Source: Elusimicrobia bacterium GWA2_56_46
GTDB lineage: Bacteria > Elusimicrobiota > Elusimicrobia > Elusimicrobiales > UBA9959
Direction: 5' to 3'
DNA length: 64,000 nt
NCBI GenBank assembly: GCA_001799575.1
Contig: MGTT01000026.1
Location: 55,205-119,204 of the forward strand
The translations under genes and the position numbers were made by a program. A model generated the notes under the pieces. That model was not told the DNA's origin and did not search any database. It saw only the letters and a program-made list of their open reading frames with translations. Below, in pieces: positions 8,178 to 15,905 of this stretch (position 1 is its first letter; the number at the start of each line of letters is the position of its first letter).

Positions 8178-8214
8178 GAGTTGTTAATCTTGAATCCGGA
8201 ATCTTCAATCCGGA
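8152..8214. repeat. Heptamer tandem repeat (ATCTTAA/ATCCGGA type, 9 units)
   Basis: Nine consecutive 7-bp units, mostly starting ATC (ATCTTAA, ATCTTGA, ATCATGA, ATCCGGA and variants), between the FN3 gene and the PorV-like gene. It is the longest heptamer run here and covers the nominal ATG of the PorV-like frame. A related array (GATTCCG/GATTTAA) lies at 14266. Confidence 0.85.
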
Positions 8215-8221
8215 ATCGCGC

Positions 8222-11200
8222 TTACCTTTCCAGCACCACTTTCACCATTTTGGCGGAACCTTTGTCCCTGGTTTTCAGCAGCGCTATGTAAACCCCGCTG
8301 GCCGCCTTGCGTCCGCTTGAATTTTTCCCGTCCCAGGAAGCCATGCCGTTGACGTCCGCGGAGAATTCTTTCACAAGCTCTCCCAGAAAAGTGTAGATCT
8401 TTACCCTGGCGTAAGGCGGCATATTGTCGAAGTGCATGACGCCGCTTACGCTCGACGGGGCGTAGGGGTTCGGGTAGATCTTTACCGCGTCCAGGGTCGC
8501 CGGAGACGCGGATTCCATCAACTGGAAAGTGGAAAGATGCCAGGTGCGCGCGGTCACTTTATTTCCGGCCTGATCCGAAACGGACTGGAGCGGAACCCAT
8601 ACGCGGCTGCTCTCGTCGTAAAGGGCGAGCACGAGCCTGGTTCTGTCCACGCCCGCGGGCAGGTCGGCCGGCCTGTACGGCAGAACGATGGTTACGGGAT
8701 TGAGAACCAGGACGGAAGGGCGGCAGGTGATCACAAGCCCTATGCCCGTGGGGCGCAGCGCGGAGACCGCGGAAACCGGGGGCATGAAAGCGTCCGCCGG
8801 CGTTATCGTTCTCAGTGACAGCTGGGTGGAGCCGCCCAGCGAACCGGCCGGCAGGAACACGGAGAAAAGGCCGTAGGACGCCTGCAGCGTAACTAGATTG
8901 TCTTTCCCGATCGTGGCGCTGGTCTGATTCGAGAGCAGGGTTCTGGCGTATCCGGCCCCGGCGAAATCCGAGGCCAGGCCGGTTTGTCCCCTGGATCGTA
9001 TTCTCGCCCAGTAAGTCGTGTCCGTAAGGAGAGCCGTAAAGGTATAGTCCAGGCCCCGCACGGACGCGGTGCTGCCCGCGGCCGAGGCGTTAAAATCCCC
9101 GGCGGTGGAGATTTCCAGTTCATAAATGGTGTGGGAAGAGTTGCCGTTGCCGGCCCAGTGCAGGGTAAAGCCATCCGTCATCAGGTCCGAAAAAGTCCCG
9201 CCCGGCGGAAGTATGTAGGCCGTCGCGGGCAGGGTGAGAGCCTCCGGGGGCGCGAGCGGCACCGGCTGCGTCCCCACTCCTGTGCGGTTCAGCGCGGAAA
9301 CCCGCAGGTAATAGGTGGCGTTAGAGACCAGGCCGCTGAAAGCGGCGCTGACGGCCAGGGTCGCGGAGGAGAGAACCGCGCCCGAGAACCCCGGGCTTGA
9401 GGAGATCTCGGCCCGGTAGTAAGTGTCTCCCGGAGGGTTGTCGCCCCTGCCCCAGTTCAGCGTGATCGAAGAAACTCCCAGGCCGGAGTAGGCCCCCGGC
9501 ACGGGATCGAAAGCCAGCGTGGCCATGGCGTCGAAGAGATAGGGGCCTTCCGGCACATTCAGGCGGTTCAGGGCCGTCACCTCGGGATAGTAAGTGGTGT
9601 TCGGCTGCAGATCCGCGAAAGAGGCGTAAGAGTTGACGGTGACGGAAGAGTATACCGGGGCCGAAAAACCGGAACCGGAGGAAAATCTGACCACGTAAAC
9701 CGTGTCAGGCGGGTTCTGGGCGGCCAGCCAGTTCACGGTCATGGCCGAGGTGGTCTGTCCTGTGAAAGCCTGCTGGATCGGGGGAGCGGCGAGAGTGGAG
9801 GTGGCCGGCGTATAGACGTAATTTTCCGCTCCGTCCCAGTTCACCGCGGCGGCCCTGAAATAGTAACTTGTGTTGGGGATCAGAGCCAGCGCGGTCAGGC
9901 GGTCGGCGCCCGGATCTCCGGTGGCGGCGGTATGAGCCAGCGGAATAAAATCCGGCGAAGTGGAAGTGTCCAGACGGTAGGATTCGGCGGTGTCCTTTTG
10001 CGGCGACTCGGCCAGCGGCGTCCAGGAGACGGTGGCGCTTGTGTGGAATACGCCGGCTATCACCGGCGAGCCGAGAGGCTTGGCCAGGGTGGAGAGCGCC
10101 GGCGGAACCGTAAGCGTGTAGACGGTGGCTCCGTTATAAAGCGCGCCGGCCCTGAAATAGTAGATCGTGTTTTCGTCCAGACCCGGAACGGCAAGCCCGG
10201 AGGCGGCGGGGTTCGTTGTGGAAGAGGAGGCCGTTATCGCGTTGAAATTGCCGGTCAGCGAAGCTTCCAGCGTATAACCGTCCGAATCCAGGGGCGCGAA
10301 AGTGACGGCGGCGCTTGACCGCCAGATGCCGGAAACAGGAACTGAAACCAGGGCGTTTCCGACCGATGTTATCGCGGGGGGGAGATTCGTGAAATTAGGC
10401 GTCCTTGTCCAGTTCAGAGTCGCCATGCGCAGGTAATAAGTGGTGTTGGGCCTCAGATTGTCCAGTGTCAGGGAACCGGTGTTATTCGCGTAGGAAAACG
10501 AAGAATAAACCACGCTTCCGGAACCGAATGCCCGGGACGAGCCCTCCAGCAGGTAGCCCTCGCAGGAGGCGCTCTGCGGGGCGGCGGGCAGGCGGGTTAT
10601 GCTTACCGTGAGGCTGTCCGGAGTTATGCCGACGGGCAGCAGATCCGCGGAAAGGGGTAGTGTCAGGGTTATGGTGGAAAGCCGCGCCGAGTAGTTGGGC
10701 ATTAAAGCCTGATTCAAAGTACCCACGCGGAAATAATAAGTGGTGTTGGCTTCCAGGTTCCGCAGGGTAAGAGTGCTTTCCAGGATATCGTAAGTGACGG
10801 TGGATAAATAGACGCCGGCGCCGTTAAAGCCGGTGGAGGAGGCCTCCAGCCGGTAGCCCAGCGCCGTGGCCGAGGACGGGGCCGCCGGCAGGGCCGTCCA
10901 GCCGAGCCTCGCGGTCTGCGTTCCGGCGCTTATCAGCGTGAAGCCGTCGGCGGAGGAGGTCAGCGTGGTGAAGCTCCGGGGATGATCGGAGTTCATCGCG
11001 CCGTACCAGTTAAGTGCGCCGACTTTGTAGTAATAGGCGGTGTTGCGCTCCAGGCCGGTCAGGGACGCGGAGGAGGAATTGTGGTCGGAAGTGCTCCAGC
11101 CCGGCAGCGGGGCGTCGAAATTTTCCGAGCGGGAGAGGATGAGTCTGTAGCCCTCGGAATCCTGGGCCTGAATCCCCCCGTTCACCGGCGTCCAGGAAAT

Positions 11201-11926
11201 AGTCGAACTGGTCTCATAAACCGCGGCGGAGATGCCCGGCAGGGAGAGGGCCAGGGTGGCGGAGGAGGCGATGCCGGAGGGCGCTGACTGATTCCCTCCG
11301 AGGTTCACGGCCTTTACGCGGAAATAATAAGTGGTATTGGCTTTCAGCGCGCCGAGGCTTACCGGGGGATAGTATTCCGAGATCTCCGGGGCGCCGGCAA
11401 GGCCGCTGTCCTCGGAATACTCAAGCAGATATTCCGTCCACTCCGGATTGCCGTTGATGTTCCAGCCCAGCCGGGCCTCGGCGGCGTCGGACGAATCCGC
11501 CGCGAAACCCTGGGTTTCAAAATATATGCCCGACGGCGCGGCGGCGTAGGTGATGCTGGGCGAAGCGGCCTGGGTTTCATAGTCCGAATCCGGCGCCGCG
11601 GCCCTTTTTATCCGGAAAAAATAAGTTTCGTTCAGCGCAAGGTTCAGGTAAGTGGTTGCCGCGCCCGACAACGAACCGGTGGCCGTCAGCGCGGAAAAAT
11701 CGCTCATGGTCGAGAGGGCCATCGTGCAGGACTCGCCCGGATCTGTCCAGGTGAAAGTCAGGGAACTGGTCCCGATATCGCTGTTCACGGGATTAAGAAG
11801 GCTCTGGGCGTGCAAAGGCGTTAAGGCGGCAAAGAACAGGCCGGCGGCCGCGAGGAGCGGGATACCGGAGCGGGCTTTAATCTTGCGGCGGAAAGAGGTC
11901 ATAATGCACGGCTCAGCTTTTTTCAT
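8222..11926 (-). CDS. Giant secreted protein: ten FN3 repeats plus a T9SS/FlgD-like C-terminal domain
   Basis: 1,234 residues. A signal peptide ends near LTPLHAQ (~residue 41). Ten fibronectin type III-like repeats follow, each marked by an NTTYYFRVxxxN-type strand (e.g. LKANTTYYFRVKAVN, LEANTTYYFRVGTLN). Then comes a ~130-residue beta-rich region (ASYGLFSVFLPAGSLGGSTQ ... WHLSTFQLME) that may be ZU5-like. The last ~85 residues start YPNPYAPSS and contain WDGKNSSGRKAASGVYIALL, resembling type IX sorting or FlgD-like Ig domains. It is expected on the cell surface or released, perhaps in adhesion or glycan binding. The neighbouring PorV-like barrel may assist export. Start choice is ambiguous: ATG 11926 or ATG 11902 (MTSFRRK), neither with a clear ribosome-binding site. 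Confidence 0.85.
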   Translation of the reverse strand: MKKAEPCIMTSFRRKIKARSGIPLLAAAGLFFAALTPLHAQSLLNPVNSDIGTSSLTFTWTDPGESCTMALSTMSDFSALTATGSLSGAATTYLNLALNETYFFRIKRAAAPDSDYETQAASPSITYAAAPSGIYFETQGFAADSSDAAEARLGWNINGNPEWTEYLLEYSEDSGLAGAPEISEYYPPVSLGALKANTTYYFRVKAVNLGGNQSAPSGIASSATLALSLPGISAAVYETSSTISWTPVNGGIQAQDSEGYRLILSRSENFDAPLPGWSTSDHNSSSASLTGLERNTAYYYKVGALNWYGAMNSDHPRSFTTLTSSADGFTLISAGTQTARLGWTALPAAPSSATALGYRLEASSTGFNGAGVYLSTVTYDILESTLTLRNLEANTTYYFRVGTLNQALMPNYSARLSTITLTLPLSADLLPVGITPDSLTVSITRLPAAPQSASCEGYLLEGSSRAFGSGSVVYSSFSYANNTGSLTLDNLRPNTTYYLRMATLNWTRTPNFTNLPPAITSVGNALVSVPVSGIWRSSAAVTFAPLDSDGYTLEASLTGNFNAITASSSTTNPAASGLAVPGLDENTIYYFRAGALYNGATVYTLTVPPALSTLAKPLGSPVIAGVFHTSATVSWTPLAESPQKDTAESYRLDTSTSPDFIPLAHTAATGDPGADRLTALALIPNTSYYFRAAAVNWDGAENYVYTPATSTLAAPPIQQAFTGQTTSAMTVNWLAAQNPPDTVYVVRFSSGSGFSAPVYSSVTVNSYASFADLQPNTTYYPEVTALNRLNVPEGPYLFDAMATLAFDPVPGAYSGLGVSSITLNWGRGDNPPGDTYYRAEISSSPGFSGAVLSSATLAVSAAFSGLVSNATYYLRVSALNRTGVGTQPVPLAPPEALTLPATAYILPPGGTFSDLMTDGFTLHWAGNGNSSHTIYELEISTAGDFNASAAGSTASVRGLDYTFTALLTDTTYWARIRSRGQTGLASDFAGAGYARTLLSNQTSATIGKDNLVTLQASYGLFSVFLPAGSLGGSTQLSLRTITPADAFMPPVSAVSALRPTGIGLVITCRPSVLVLNPVTIVLPYRPADLPAGVDRTRLVLALYDESSRVWVPLQSVSDQAGNKVTARTWHLSTFQLMESASPATLDAVKIYPNPYAPSSVSGVMHFDNMPPYARVKIYTFLGELVKEFSADVNGMASWDGKNSSGRKAASGVYIALLKTRDKGSAKMVKVVLER

Positions 11927-12028
11927 TGCGCGAAGTTGAAACGCGCCTTGATTCTATTATATGATAAATCCGGAATCACTGACTCACGGTTCCCTGTCCG
12001 CCGCTTACCGGGTTGCAGGCCATTGTTT

Positions 12029-13138
12029 ATGCAGATCCAAGCCGGGAAATACGTTTTTTTATCCGTTCTCCTGCCAGTCTTCCACGGCGGGCTCACGGCC
12101 GCGGGCCTCCCGGCGGAGAAGTCCACCGCCGCCGTCTCCGGTTTCGAAATAATTTCAGTGAAAGCGGCGGGGCCGCTGCTTATTCCGGGGAGGTCGTCCT
12201 CCCCCGTGGTCGGCCAGGGCGGCAATTATTCCGCGCCGCTCGGGTACGGCAGGACGCTCTGGTTCCTTAACAATGTCTGGACTGGAGAGCTTAAAGACAC
12301 CGGAGAAGTCTCGCTCTGGGGCATAGTGGACGGGGCGGTGGCGGTGCTTGAGGCCACTTCGCCCTATTCCGCCGCTGGGGCGTTCTCCTACACCGTGGAT
12401 GAGAACAAATGGCCGCTGCCGGTCTCTCCGGCTGATTTTTCGGAGTATTCTTCGGTCCGTAAGTTCTGGCCCAGGGCCGGGTTGAAAGCCGGCGCCGGCT
12501 ATTATTTTTACTATTCGCTGATGAATAATTTCGGCCCCGGCGCCTACGAATATTTCAGGGTGGGGCAGGGCCTGGCCGCGTCCGAGAAGCCTTCCGGCCC
12601 GTATAAATTGCTCAGGAGCGGCGGAAGACGCGCTTTCTGGAACGATACGGAGCCCGCTTTCGGCTCCGCGCTCTGGGCCGACAACGACGGCTGGCTTTAC
12701 GTCTATGGCCGTTACGCGACGGAGCCGGGCAAGTACGCGGCGGCCCTGGCCAGGGTCAAACCGGAAAAGCTCGCCGAACCGTCCGCCTATTATTACTACA
12801 GCCTGGATCCGGCTCCCGGCGTCTGGACCCGGGACGTTTCCGAAGTCTCGCCGGTGCTGGAAAATATGCCTGAAGAATTTTCCGTGGCCTATAACGACTA
12901 CCTCAGGGAATATCTCGCGCTTTACTTCGACCAGGAGGCGGGTGAAGTCTCGGTCAGGTCGGCCCAGTATCCCTGGGGTCCGTGGGGTCCGCGTAAAAGC
13001 GCTCTTTCCTGCGGGAAAGAAGAATATTGCTTCGGCGCCAAGGAACAGCCGGCTTTCTCCGCCGAAGGCGGAAAGAGGATCTTCTTCACGCTGGAAAAAA
13101 AGAATATGCCGTATTTTTACGAATTGACTCTTAAATAG
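12029..13138 (+). CDS. Secreted beta-propeller-like protein (DUF4185-like)
   Basis: 369 residues starting at the ATG that gives a clean signal peptide (GKYVFLSVLLPVFHGGLTAAG). An upstream ATG at 11936 would bury this. The mature part has repeated blade-like segments rich in W, Y and G: YGRTLWFLNNVWTGE, VSLWGIVDGAVAV, WADNDGWLYVYGRYATEPG and SVRSAQYPWGPWGP. This resembles DUF4185 or glycosidase-like five-bladed propellers, but I cannot see a certain catalytic set. It diverges from the FN3 gene and ends 9 bp before buk. The divergent spacer 11927-12028 has a TATAAT-like box on the minus strand (11961-11956). Function unknown; a carbohydrate-binding or hydrolytic surface role would be a guess. 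Confidence 0.72.
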   Translation: MQIQAGKYVFLSVLLPVFHGGLTAAGLPAEKSTAAVSGFEIISVKAAGPLLIPGRSSSPVVGQGGNYSAPLGYGRTLWFLNNVWTGELKDTGEVSLWGIVDGAVAVLEATSPYSAAGAFSYTVDENKWPLPVSPADFSEYSSVRKFWPRAGLKAGAGYYFYYSLMNNFGPGAYEYFRVGQGLAASEKPSGPYKLLRSGGRRAFWNDTEPAFGSALWADNDGWLYVYGRYATEPGKYAAALARVKPEKLAEPSAYYYYSLDPAPGVWTRDVSEVSPVLENMPEEFSVAYNDYLREYLALYFDQEAGEVSVRSAQYPWGPWGPRKSALSCGKEEYCFGAKEQPAFSAEGGKRIFFTLEKKNMPYFYELTLK

Positions 13139-13147
13139 GGAAAAATT

Positions 13148-14266
13148 ATGCCCGAATTCAACATCCTCGTTATTAATCCCGGATCCACTTCCGACGAGGT
13201 CAGTTTTTACCGCGGTGAAACGCTGGTGTTCCACAAAGTGGCGCGCTACAGTCCCGAGACCCTCAGGCCTTATGAGAAACAGAAAGTCACCGCCCAGTAC
13301 GCTTTCAGAAAGGACATGGTGCTCAACGCGCTTAAAGAGAACAACGTGGAGTTAAAAGACGTGCACGCCGTTATCGGCAGGGGGGGCCTGCTCCGGCCCA
13401 TAGAGAGCGGCACTTACGCGGTAAACGAAAAAATGATGTCGGATCTCAAAGACGGCCTTATGGGGGATCACCCCTCCAATCTGGGCGGCATCCTCGCCAA
13501 AAATATCGCCGACACGTGCGGCGCCAGGTCTTTCATAGCGGATCCGGTGGTGGTGGACGAGCTGGACGCGCCGGCCCGCTATTCCGGAATGCCGGAGAAC
13601 CCCCGCGTCTCCATTTTCCACGCCCTTAACCAGAAGCGGGTGGGCAGGCACGCCGCCCGCAGCCTCGGCAAGCCGTACGAGGAATGCAATTTTATAATCA
13701 TGCACGGCGGCGGCGGCGTTTCCGTGGGCGCCCATAAACAGGGCCGCGTCGTGGACGTGAACAACGCCCTGGACGGGGACGGACCTTTCACACCGCAGAG
13801 AAGCGGCGGCGTGCCGGCCGGCGGGCTGGTGAAAATGTGCTTCTCCGGAAAATACACTTTGGCGGACATGAAACTTAAGCTGAAAGGGCGCGGCGGCATG
13901 ATAGCGTACACGGGAACCTCCGATATGCTGGCCCTTGAAAAGTATATTCTCAATGGCGAGGTTGTTCCCGGCTGCGGGCTTGATCCGGCTCTGGTTACCA
14001 GGGAAAAAGCCGGGGAAGCCGTGCTGGCCATGGCCTACCAGATGGCGAAAGAGATAGCGGCCATGACCGCGGTGCTGGAGGGTAAAGTGGACGCCGTGGT
14101 CCTAACCGGCGGACTTGCCTACGATAAGATCATCGTGCCGGAGCTTAAGCGCAGGATAGGCTGGATCGCGCCCGTCATCGTTTTTCCCGGCGGCGACGAG
14201 ATGAGCGCGCTCCGGAACGCGGCGGCGGCGTGTCTGAGGCATCCCAAAAAGGTCAGGGAGTATTAG
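13148..14266 (+). CDS. buk: Butyrate kinase
   Basis: 372 residues, normal for the family. An acetokinase-type ATPase fold opens with ILVINPGSTSDEVSFY, then AVIGRGGLLRPIESGTYAVN, the phosphate loop CNFIIMHGGGGVSVGAH, DGDGPFTPQRSGGVP and VLTGGLAYD. It makes ATP from acyl phosphate (butyryl phosphate plus ADP to butyrate plus ATP); branched-chain acyl groups are possible alternatives. Cytoplasmic. The next gene is the matching acyltransferase, so the pair converts butyryl-CoA-type thioesters into ATP, as expected in fermentation. An AGGG ribosome-binding site precedes the ATG. Confidence 0.95.
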   Translation: MPEFNILVINPGSTSDEVSFYRGETLVFHKVARYSPETLRPYEKQKVTAQYAFRKDMVLNALKENNVELKDVHAVIGRGGLLRPIESGTYAVNEKMMSDLKDGLMGDHPSNLGGILAKNIADTCGARSFIADPVVVDELDAPARYSGMPENPRVSIFHALNQKRVGRHAARSLGKPYEECNFIIMHGGGGVSVGAHKQGRVVDVNNALDGDGPFTPQRSGGVPAGGLVKMCFSGKYTLADMKLKLKGRGGMIAYTGTSDMLALEKYILNGEVVPGCGLDPALVTREKAGEAVLAMAYQMAKEIAAMTAVLEGKVDAVVLTGGLAYDKIIVPELKRRIGWIAPVIVFPGGDEMSALRNAAAACLRHPKKVREY

Positions 14267-14300
14267 ATTCCGGATTCAAGATTTAAGATTTGGAATTTGA
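14266..14300. repeat. Heptamer tandem repeat (GATTCCG type, 5 units)
   Basis: Units GATTCCG, GATTCAA, GATTTAA, GATTTGG, then AATTTGA, starting on the last base of the buk stop codon and filling the buk-ptb gap. Confidence 0.8.
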
Positions 14301-14333
14301 GTGTGAAATTAACATCATGAGAGGCGCTGCATT

Positions 14334-15263
14334 ATGAAATTCAGGAACTTCGACGAACTTTTAAAAATGGTGAAAGGCAGGACTAACCGCATAGTCGTGC
14401 CCGGCGCGAACAATGACGAGGTGCTTGAAGCCTGCAAGATGGGCGTGGAGCACGGCATCATTTCAGGCGGCATCCTTATAGGGCCTGAAAGCCAGGTGAA
14501 GGCCATGGCCGCCAGGGTCGGGCTGCCGCTCAAAAGCTTTGAGCTCATCGATATGGACGATTATGCCGGGATGTGCAACAGGGCCGTGGATCTGGTCAAG
14601 GCCGGCAAAGGCGATTTCCTGGTGAAAGGCCTGGTTGACACCAAGTTCTACATGAAAGCGATCCTGCGCAAAGAGGTCGGCGCGGTGGAGGAGGGAACGG
14701 TTCTCAGTCACTTCGTTCTCTTCGAGCTTTCGAACTACCATAAACTGTTCGCCATCACCGACGCCGCGATCATGATAAAACCGACCCTGGAGGAAAAAGC
14801 CAAGATCGTCCGCAACGCGGTGAGCATGATGCGCCAGTTGGGCGTGGACGTGCCGAAGGTTTCGGTCGTCTGCCCGGTGGAGAAGCCTAATCCCAAGATC
14901 CCCAGCACGCTGGACGCCGTGGAACTGGTCAGGATGTCTTCGGACGGCAGGATAAAGAACGCGGTCATAGAAGGGCCTTACGACGTCTATATAACTTTTT
15001 CCAAAAAACTGGCCGCGGAAAAAGGGATCAGCGGCCAGGTGCCCGGCGAAACGGATATCGCGCTGCTGCCGGATCTGGATTCCGCCAATCCCATGTATAA
15101 GACGCTCTCTTTCTTCGGCGCGGGCATGAAATCCGCCACGCTGCTGGCGGGTTCCAATATCCCCGTCATTCTGCCGTCCCGGACCGATTCTCCCATGACC
15201 AAACTGCATTCGATCGCTCTGGCCTGTTTCCTGAAAGACGCGGCGGTAAAAGCGGAACACTAA
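14334..15263 (+). CDS. ptb: Phosphate butyryltransferase
   Basis: 309 residues of the phosphotransacetylase/phosphotransbutyrylase family: RIVVPGANNDEVLEA at the start, AGKGDFLVKGLVDT, FAITDAAIMIKPTLEEK, VIEGPYDVYI and IPVILPSRTDSPMTKLHSIA at the end. It exchanges the CoA of butyryl-CoA for phosphate, feeding the kinase encoded just upstream. Gene order is buk-ptb, separated by 67 bp that include a heptamer repeat array. Paralogues acting on branched-chain acyl-CoA look the same, so exact substrate preference is open. Confidence 0.95.
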   Translation: MKFRNFDELLKMVKGRTNRIVVPGANNDEVLEACKMGVEHGIISGGILIGPESQVKAMAARVGLPLKSFELIDMDDYAGMCNRAVDLVKAGKGDFLVKGLVDTKFYMKAILRKEVGAVEEGTVLSHFVLFELSNYHKLFAITDAAIMIKPTLEEKAKIVRNAVSMMRQLGVDVPKVSVVCPVEKPNPKIPSTLDAVELVRMSSDGRIKNAVIEGPYDVYITFSKKLAAEKGISGQVPGETDIALLPDLDSANPMYKTLSFFGAGMKSATLLAGSNIPVILPSRTDSPMTKLHSIALACFLKDAAVKAEH

Positions 15264-15278
15264 CCACTAAACGAATCA
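15258..15278. repeat. Heptamer repeat (CACTAAC type, about 3 units)
   Basis: Units CACTAAC, CACTAAA, CGAATCA directly over the ptb stop codon; same unit family as at 4750. Short, so less certain than the longer arrays. Confidence 0.55.
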
Positions 15279-15294
15279 CTGAAGGAGAAAAATT

Positions 15295-15798
15295 ATGTGG
15301 GATTTTATCAAGAAGCTGACAAAAAAAACATCTCAGACTGCCGCGCCCCTCGCTCCGCACCCCGCGGCTCCGCTCCAGGCGCAGCAGTCCGCGCCGGTGA
15401 TCCCGCCCGCGCCCCGCGAACCGCAACCTGTGCCCAGCGCCCCGCAGCCCGCGCCCCCGGCCCCGCCCCTTGTAGAAAAGCCGCACGCGCAGAAAACGGA
15501 CGACGAACTCGCGGAAGAGCTTAACAGGATCTCGCCCGGGATCCTGTCCCAGGCCAAGAACCCGCAGATGCGCAAACTTGTGATCGACATCTACCGAAAG
15601 ATGCTGATAGAAGGCGTGGATGTCAACGATGAAAAAGAAGTCAAAAAATGGCTTAAGCGGAACCCCGCCGCGGCCGGCGGCGCGGCCGGGCCGAAAGTGG
15701 AGACCGTTAAGAGGGATGCTCCCAAAGTGGGCCGCAACGACCCTTGCGTCTGCGGCAGCGGCAAAAAATACAAAAAATGCTGCGGGCACGCCCCCTAA
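15295..15798 (+). CDS. Small SEC-C zinc-motif protein
   Basis: 167 residues. A short basic N-terminus ([11 protein letters not shown]) precedes a ~45-residue Pro/Ala-rich linker, then a helical segment ([20 protein letters not shown]). The C-terminus is a SEC-C zinc-binding motif ([18 protein letters not shown]), the same module that ends SecA and helps bind SecB and ribosomes. Proteins carrying it outside SecA are mostly uncharacterised. A strong AAGGAG ribosome-binding site precedes the ATG. The gene follows ptb closely and may share its transcript. Confidence 0.82.
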   Translation: MWDFIKKLTKKTSQTAAPLAPHPAAPLQAQQSAPVIPPAPREPQPVPSAPQPAPPAPPLVEKPHAQKTDDELAEELNRISPGILSQAKNPQMRKLVIDIYRKMLIEGVDVNDEKEVKKWLKRNPAAAGGAAGPKVETVKRDAPKVGRNDPCVCGSGKKYKKCCGHAP

Positions 15799-15801
15799 CT
15801 C

Positions 15802-15824
15802 AAAAAGGTGCCAGGCACCTTTTT
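15802..15824. repeat. REP-like palindrome (GGTGCC type)
   Basis: Perfect 11-bp arms around one base, core AAGGTGCCAGGCACCTT, just after the SEC-C gene stop. The T-run on the right arm could also make it a terminator. It is related in form to the GGTAACAGGTACC palindromes at 22.5, 25.6 and 28.8 kb. Confidence 0.75.
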
Positions 15825-15840
15825 AAAAACCGTTAGGCCC

Positions 15841-15869
15841 TTGACAAAGGCCGCCTTTCCCCTTATTCT
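15841..15869 (+). promoter_or_regulatory. Sigma-70-type promoter for the TPR-kinase gene
   Basis: TTGACA (15841-15846), 17-bp spacer, TATTCT (15864-15869), 36 bp before the start codon. Confidence 0.7.
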
Positions 15870-15905
15870 ATCAATATAGAGATCGTTGACTAACGGGGAA
15901 CCCAT

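Noticed and set aside
12155..13234. 359-codon minus-strand open frame
   Set aside because: Overlaps the secreted propeller-like gene, which has a signal peptide and regular repeats; the minus frame has neither.
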